64,000 bases of DNA from Thiomicrospira sp. (lineage in GTDB: Bacteria; Pseudomonadota; Gammaproteobacteria; Thiomicrospirales; Thiomicrospiraceae): NCBI RefSeq assembly GCF_014859555.1, contig NZ_JACUTY010000001.1, positions 1 through 64,000 on the forward strand, read 5' to 3'. A program made the translations under genes and the position numbers. The notes under the pieces were generated by a model. The model did not search any database and was not told where the DNA came from. It saw nothing but the letters and a program-made list of their open reading frames with translations. Shown piece after piece: positions 59,773 through 64,000 of this stretch; position 1 is the stretch's first letter; each line of letters opens with the position of its first letter.

Positions 59773-60300
59773 ATGGCGATTGATTTAAGATCCGTTGAAC
59801 CACTAGGCTCCAAAAGTGTTTTGCTTGAACAAGCGATTCGCAAACACAAAGGCCGCCGTAAACCTAGTGGCGAAAGTTATTTGCAAGATCTTGATCTATC
59901 GGACATGTTGAACCCGGATTATGAATGGTTAAATGAAGATAAAACTGCGATCCAGAATCTGGTTCAGCAAATGGATGCGTCGATTGGTCAGCTATCTGAG
60001 CAAATGCGCGAAATGGGACAGCAGACTCGTCATATCGACCAGTTTACGCGTCGCACTAAAACTCAGTTTGAAGATGAGCAGAAGTTGCTGTTTAAACAAA
60101 TCCAAACCTTAAATGGCCTATTAAAACGTCAAGTGGAAGTCTTAACCCACGTTGAGCGCCAAATCAGCGATATTGAAATCAAACAAAATAACTTCATTCC
60201 ACAAATGGGTATCGGCTTAATTGCTGGTTTGATGTCGGCGGTCACGATTTTGGTCAGTGCACCTTGGTTAATGGTGTTAATCGAGTATTTGCGCGCTTAA
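59773..60300 (+). CDS. Unrecognised coiled-coil protein with a C-terminal membrane anchor
   Basis: 175 aa from the ATG at 59773 (MAIDLRSVEPLGSKSVLL), with AAGGAAAG upstream. The basic N-terminus (KHKGRRKPSGESY) is followed by a long heptad-rich region (about residues 60-140, rich in Gln, Glu and Lys) and one hydrophobic segment, IGLIAGLMSAVTILVSAPWLMVLIEYL, near the end. It is probably tail-anchored in the inner membrane with the coiled coil in the cytoplasm. I do not recognise the family. It is 4 nt upstream of the reductase gene, so they likely share an mRNA. Confidence 0.7.
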   Translation: MAIDLRSVEPLGSKSVLLEQAIRKHKGRRKPSGESYLQDLDLSDMLNPDYEWLNEDKTAIQNLVQQMDASIGQLSEQMREMGQQTRHIDQFTRRTKTQFEDEQKLLFKQIQTLNGLLKRQVEVLTHVERQISDIEIKQNNFIPQMGIGLIAGLMSAVTILVSAPWLMVLIEYLRA

Positions 60301-60304
60301 TCCG

Positions 60305-61378
60305 ATGCAGCTGCGCATTGAAGAACAAATTGATTTAACCCCTGATGATCACGAACCGCATGCGTTTCTGCTTAAATTATCGGCCGATTCGGCACTAGAT
60401 TATGCGGCAGGTGATTGGATCACCATTAAAGGCCAAAATTCAGCAGGCCTAGTTCAGCACATAATTCATAAGTTAAAACTCAACCCCGCTCAAACCATTC
60501 AAGTACGTCGTCATGAACCCTGTACAATTGACTATGCCTTAACCCATCATCTCGAGTTGACCTTACTCGATCCCGCTATTCTGAATAAATTGGTACGTCA
60601 ACATCAATACCAGGCCTGGTCGTCGCGTGCGGATATGCAAATGTATGCCCAAGGGCGAGATATATTGGATTTGTTGAATGCCTTCCCAGAGTTGGCAGAA
60701 TTGGGGGCGGAGTTCTTACATTTATTAAGTCCGCTGGCGCCGCGTTATTATTCGATTGCGAGTGCACCTGAGTGTTACCCAAATCAAGTTCATGTTTTGT
60801 ATAAGGCCATCCAATATCAGCGCGATGATCGGTTTCGCCAGGGCGTTACTTCAAATTGGATGCAGCAGTCGCAAGTGGGGCATGTGCTGGAAACGGAAAT
60901 TAAACCCAATGCGCATTTTAAGCTCCCCGATAACCCAAACCAGCCGGTGATTATGATTGCAGCCGGTACCGGCTTAGCGCCGTTTATCGGTTTTATGCAA
61001 GCCCGTGTTCAGGCGGGAGCTAAGCAAAATCAATTGTTTTTTGGCGAAACCCATCAAGCTACCCGTTTCCTAGCCCAGGCCAGTTTGCAGGCCTGGCAGC
61101 AAGCCGATCAGTTGGATTTGTACACCGCCTTTTCGCGTGATCAATCCGAAAAATTTTATGTCCAAGATGCAATCTTAGCTAACCACCAGGCCTGGTTGTC
61201 CTTGTGGCAGCAGGGCGCAAACATTTATATCTGTGGCGATAAAGTTGGCTTAGCCAAAGGCGTCGAACAAAGCATTAAATATGTTTGGGAGCAGGCGTTT
61301 GGTTGGACCCAAGAGCAGGCACAACAGGCATGGTTAGATGCCAAAAAGCAGCACCGTATTCAATTGGATGTTTATTAA
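60305..61378 (+). CDS. CysJ/cytochrome P450 reductase-type FAD/NADPH reductase lacking the FMN domain
   Basis: 357 aa. The FAD site is PRYYSIASAPE. The nucleotide-binding half has IMIAAGTGLAPFIGFMQAR, FFGETHQATRFL and YICGDKVGLAKGVEQ. The C-terminal RIQLDVY with an aromatic last residue is the stacking end of the diflavin reductase family. The N-terminal flavodoxin domain of CysJ is absent, so electrons must pass to a separate partner. Sulfite reductase CysI is not adjacent. It holds three full or near-full palindrome copies plus a weaker one (60443-60452), the densest cluster in the window. Confidence 0.85.
   Translation: MQLRIEEQIDLTPDDHEPHAFLLKLSADSALDYAAGDWITIKGQNSAGLVQHIIHKLKLNPAQTIQVRRHEPCTIDYALTHHLELTLLDPAILNKLVRQHQYQAWSSRADMQMYAQGRDILDLLNAFPELAELGAEFLHLLSPLAPRYYSIASAPECYPNQVHVLYKAIQYQRDDRFRQGVTSNWMQQSQVGHVLETEIKPNAHFKLPDNPNQPVIMIAAGTGLAPFIGFMQARVQAGAKQNQLFFGETHQATRFLAQASLQAWQQADQLDLYTAFSRDQSEKFYVQDAILANHQAWLSLWQQGANIYICGDKVGLAKGVEQSIKYVWEQAFGWTQEQAQQAWLDAKKQHRIQLDVY
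60610..60619. repeat. Iterated palindrome CCAGGCCTGG, first exact copy in the reductase gene
   Basis: Flanks TACCAGGCCTGGTCGT, read as YQAWSS near residue 103. Confidence 0.9.
61088..61096. repeat. Iterated palindrome, 9/10 copy in the reductase gene
   Basis: TTTGCAGGCCTGGCAGC, read as LQAWQQ near residue 262. A further CCAGGCCAG lies 14 bases upstream. Confidence 0.8.
61186..61195. repeat. Iterated palindrome CCAGGCCTGG, last exact copy in the reductase gene
   Basis: ACCACCAGGCCTGGTTGT, read as NHQAWLSL near residue 295. It is the same extended variant as in bioD and bioA. Confidence 0.9.
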
Positions 61379-61388
61379 GCTTAGAGTC

Positions 61389-61410
61389 TAACCACCAAGC
61401 CTGGTGGTTA
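61389..61410. terminator. Single palindrome copy folding as a hairpin between convergent genes
   Basis: TAACCACCA (61389-61397) pairs with TGGTGGTTA (61402-61410) around AGCC. The core is CCAAGCCTGG, one change from the consensus. It fills the 29-nt gap between the reductase stop and the ppx stop and includes the latter. It could end both transcripts, although T-runs are poor. Confidence 0.55.
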
Positions 61411-62913
61411 AGCAAAACTCAGTTTAAAGCCCGCCGCTTCTAAACGTTTGGCTTCGATTTCTAAATCCAGCAAAGACAGCGGATGGTTTTTTAACCAGTC
61501 ATCCTCAAATTTGAGGTGAATCGAATGACCTTCATTAATCACCAATAAAATTTCCGGCACTTCTAAGTCTCGTCCACGGTGAATCCGCACCGCTAAACGC
61601 AGTAATACCGTCAAATAAATCAGTTTTTGGTTATGTGGTTCGAGCAGGTTTTCGAAGGCTTCCACCATAAACTTGCTACGGTGGTTAAGTAACATCGCGG
61701 CCAACATTTGTTTTTCTTGGTTGGTGAAGCCGGCCATATCGGACTGCTCAATTAAGTAAGCCGAATGATGGCGATAACGTTTGTAACTCACCGCCATACC
61801 GCACTCATGCAACAGACAAGCCCACTCTAACAGTTTCGGGTAATCGTATTCGCTGTCATGCAAATGCCAAACGTTGTGCGTCTGATTAAAGAACTTACGC
61901 GCGGATTGTGCCACATGCAGGGCTTGTTGCGTATCCACTTTCATCCAGGTTTGCATCGCACGCACACTGGCTTCACGCGAGTCTTCGGCAAATAAACGAC
62001 CCAAGGTGTCAAACACTAGGCCTTCACGTAACGCATTCGAGCTTACAAGCATTTGCTGAATGTTTAACTCTTCGAAAGTGGCAATCAAAATTGATAGACC
62101 GGAAGCTAAAACGGGGCGTCGATCGTCCTTTAGTCCGTTGAGTTTTAAGTCTTGCACGCTGCCAGCTTTAATCATTTCGCCGCGTAGTTTTTGTAGGCCA
62201 TCAAGCGTAATATTAGCCTCGCTCCAGCCATTCTCTTGCAATAAAATTCCAATAGATTTGATGGTGCCAGACGCGCCATAAGCCGAATCCCAGCCTAAAT
62301 TGGTGAGAATACGGCGATGAGGGCGTAATATCTGACGTGCACTCGCAATTGCTTTGCTCATACGTTCAGCGGTCACAATATCGTCTTCAAAAAACGGCGA
62401 ACTCAGACTCACGCAACCCATTTCGGTACTGGTGAGGTGGTCGTTACTAAAACCGCGGCCGATAATATATTCGGTACTGCCGCCACCGATATCCATGATC
62501 AGGCGTTGTTCGTCGCTACTGGGCAAACCATGCACCACGCCTAAAAAGATTAAGCGGGCTTCTTCTTTACCCGAAATGATTTCGATATGATGCCCAAGTG
62601 CTTTGCGGGCGGCAATCAGAAACGCACGGCTATTACTGGCGTTGCGCAGGGTATTGGTGCCGACGGCACGCACGTTTTGGCTAGGAATATTTTTGATGAG
62701 CTGGCCAAAGCGTTCTAAACATTCAAGCGCGCTTGAAACCGCACTGTCGCTTAGATGGTTTTGTCGGTCTAAACCGGAACGCAATCGCACCATTTCTTTG
62801 TGTTTATCCACCACCTGTAGTTGGCCGTGGACTTCGCGTGCGACGATCATATGGAAACTGTTCGATCCCAGGTCTATCGCCGCATAAAGGTCATTATCGG
62901 ATGAAGTCGTCAT
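61408..62913 (-). CDS. ppx: Exopolyphosphatase / guanosine pentaphosphate phosphohydrolase (Ppx/GppA)
   Basis: 501 aa. The ASKHA phosphate-binding motifs are AAIDLGSNSFHMIVA (residues 11-25) and IMDIGGGSTEYIIG. The C-terminal half has an HD-type helical region (LLEWACLLHECGMAVSYKRYRHHSAYLI). It removes terminal phosphate from polyphosphate or pppGpp. The neighbouring ppk1 favours Ppx. It lies 74 nt downstream of ppk1 on the same strand, giving a synthesis-degradation pair. Confidence 0.93.
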   Translation of the reverse strand: MTTSSDNDLYAAIDLGSNSFHMIVAREVHGQLQVVDKHKEMVRLRSGLDRQNHLSDSAVSSALECLERFGQLIKNIPSQNVRAVGTNTLRNASNSRAFLIAARKALGHHIEIISGKEEARLIFLGVVHGLPSSDEQRLIMDIGGGSTEYIIGRGFSNDHLTSTEMGCVSLSSPFFEDDIVTAERMSKAIASARQILRPHRRILTNLGWDSAYGASGTIKSIGILLQENGWSEANITLDGLQKLRGEMIKAGSVQDLKLNGLKDDRRPVLASGLSILIATFEELNIQQMLVSSNALREGLVFDTLGRLFAEDSREASVRAMQTWMKVDTQQALHVAQSARKFFNQTHNVWHLHDSEYDYPKLLEWACLLHECGMAVSYKRYRHHSAYLIEQSDMAGFTNQEKQMLAAMLLNHRSKFMVEAFENLLEPHNQKLIYLTVLLRLAVRIHRGRDLEVPEILLVINEGHSIHLKFEDDWLKNHPLSLLDLEIEAKRLEAAGFKLSFA

Positions 62914-62946
62914 AAGGTCACATCTAACTAATTTGCGCGTAGTTTA

Positions 62947-62985
62947 CTCGGTTTACTCAATCAAACCAAATTTGATTGAGCCGAG
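62947..62985. other. Strong intercistronic hairpin between ppk1 and ppx
   Basis: CTCAATCAAA (62956-62965) and TTTGATTGAG (62971-62980) form a perfect 10-bp stem around CCAAA, and CTCGG (62947-62951) with CCGAG (62981-62985) can extend it past a small bulge. No T-run follows on the minus strand, so it probably acts in mRNA processing or stability, not full termination. Confidence 0.6.
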
Positions 62986-62987
62986 CC

Positions 62988-64000
62988 TTAAGATTCTGAC
63001 GGGCCGCTGTATTTTTCCACCAGCGATTGTTGAGCGTTAAACGCGACTTCATCCTGCGTAAGTTCATGCAGTTGATAACGACCGTCGGGCTGAAGTTCCC
63101 AGGCGGAGGTAGTGTCTTCCAGGTAAATTGCCAAGCCTTCGGTAAACACTTGTTGGAAACAATTGGGATCCAGAATCGGGAAACAGGTTTCAACTCGTGC
63201 CAGTAGGTTTCGGCTCATCCAATCGGCGCTGGAGCAGAAAAGTTGCGGCTCTTGGCCGTGGTTTTCAAAGTAATAAACACGGTGATGTTCCAAAAACCGA
63301 CCAATAATTGAGCGCACCCGAATATTGTCCGACAAGCCCACAATTCCAGGGGTCAAACTGCAAATGCCACGTACAATTAAATCGATTTGAACACCGGCTT
63401 GTGAGGCGGCATAAAGCGCGTCAATAATTTGTTTTTCTTGTAAACCGTTCATCTTCGCGATAATTCGGGCGGGTTTGCCTTCGCGCGCGTTGTCGGCTTC
63501 GCGTGCAATACGTTCGAGCATACCGCTATGCAAGGTAAAGGGTGATTGCAACACCACCTCCAAGTCATTCGTGTTACCCAAGCTGGTGAGCTGCTGAAAA
63601 ATTTTAGTGACATCCCGGCCAATTTCCGGGCGACAAGTAAACAAGCCAAAATCGGTATAAAAACGGCTGGTGATATGATGATAGTTGCCGGTGCCCAAAT
63701 GCACATAATGGCGCAATTTTTGGTCTTCGCGGCGTACCACTAAAATCATTTTAGCGTGGGTTTTATAGCCGACCACACCATACACCACGTGCACACCGGC
63801 ATCCTGCAAACGCGTGGCTTGTTGAATATTGTTATCTTCATCAAAACGTGCGCGTAGCTCTACCACCGCCGTTACTTCTTTGCCATTGTTGGCCGCACGC
63901 ACCAGCGCATCAATAATGGCGGATTTATCACCAGTGCGATACAAAGTCATGCGAATCGCTAACACATCCGGGTCCTTGGCCGCTTGGTTGATGAAATCAA
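62988..64000 (-). CDS. ppk1: Polyphosphate kinase 1, C-terminal part (runs off the right edge)
   Basis: About 337 residues are visible and the frame is open to base 64000. DPDVLAIRMTLYRTGDKSAIIDAL, YKTHAKMILVVRRE (with a conserved histidine), HLGTGNYHHITSRFYTDFGL and the later HHRVYYFENHG segment, with the second catalytic-type histidine, match the C-terminal phospholipase-D-like domains of Ppk1. The enzyme makes polyphosphate from ATP. The C-terminus SGPSES lies upstream of a hairpin and ppx. Confidence 0.95.
   Translation of the reverse strand, partial: DFINQAAKDPDVLAIRMTLYRTGDKSAIIDALVRAANNGKEVTAVVELRARFDEDNNIQQATRLQDAGVHVVYGVVGYKTHAKMILVVRREDQKLRHYVHLGTGNYHHITSRFYTDFGLFTCRPEIGRDVTKIFQQLTSLGNTNDLEVVLQSPFTLHSGMLERIAREADNAREGKPARIIAKMNGLQEKQIIDALYAASQAGVQIDLIVRGICSLTPGIVGLSDNIRVRSIIGRFLEHHRVYYFENHGQEPQLFCSSADWMSRNLLARVETCFPILDPNCFQQVFTEGLAIYLEDTTSAWELQPDGRYQLHELTQDEVAFNAQQSLVEKYSGPSES

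Overview
The window looks like a chromosome segment of a gammaproteobacterium of moderate GC content. It resembles the Thiomicrospira/Hydrogenovibrio/Thiomicrorhabdus group of sulfur-oxidising autotrophs, but that placement is inferred from gene order and protein style and was not checked against any database. Almost everything is housekeeping DNA. There is no phage, transposase, CRISPR array or rRNA operon.

Layout. (1) 1-2.3 kb, minus strand: the first codons of an exported protein, bioD, purC and a PsiE-like membrane protein. (2) 2.4-7.9 kb, plus: rpe-gph-trpE-trpG-trpD-trpC, closed by a hairpin terminator made of two copies of a dispersed palindrome. (3) 8.0-11.2 kb: an OsmC-like protein, speD-speE (spermidine) and convergent bioA. 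(4) 11.3-42.6 kb, plus: one nearly unbroken information-processing block. It contains tRNA-Tyr/Gly/Thr-tufB-tRNA-Trp, secE-nusG, rplKAJL-rpoBC, rpsL-rpsG-fusA-tufA, and the S10, spc and alpha ribosomal operons through rplQ. L1 and L10 autoregulatory leaders are visible, as are several internal hairpins. rpmJ is absent from its usual place. The two tuf genes look identical base for base. (5) 42.6-64 kb, mixed strands: TatD-family hydrolase, tcdA, an Aer-like chemoreceptor, an unrecognised 369-aa protein, lysA with its LptM-type lipoprotein, an esterase, a thioesterase, coaBC, DUF302 and DUF4395 proteins, arfB, dut, pldA, yajQ, a lipoprotein, argB, a TauE/SafE-type permease, sixA, pyrE, an unknown coiled-coil membrane protein, a CysJ-like reductase, ppx and the C-terminal part of ppk1.

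The most interesting signal is not a gene. A palindrome with core CCAGGCCTGG, often extended to ACCACCAGGCCTGGTGGT, occurs at least 13 times exactly and at least 8 more times with one mismatch. By hand estimate a random 64-kb sequence should hold well under one exact copy. Most copies lie inside genes, where they write recurring peptides (QAW, PGLV/AGLV). Paired or single degenerate copies form hairpins at gene ends. The exact core is absent from about 33 kb covering the translation/transcription block. This is a highly iterated palindrome comparable in kind to cyanobacterial HIP1 or to DNA-uptake sequences. Its function cannot be read from this window.
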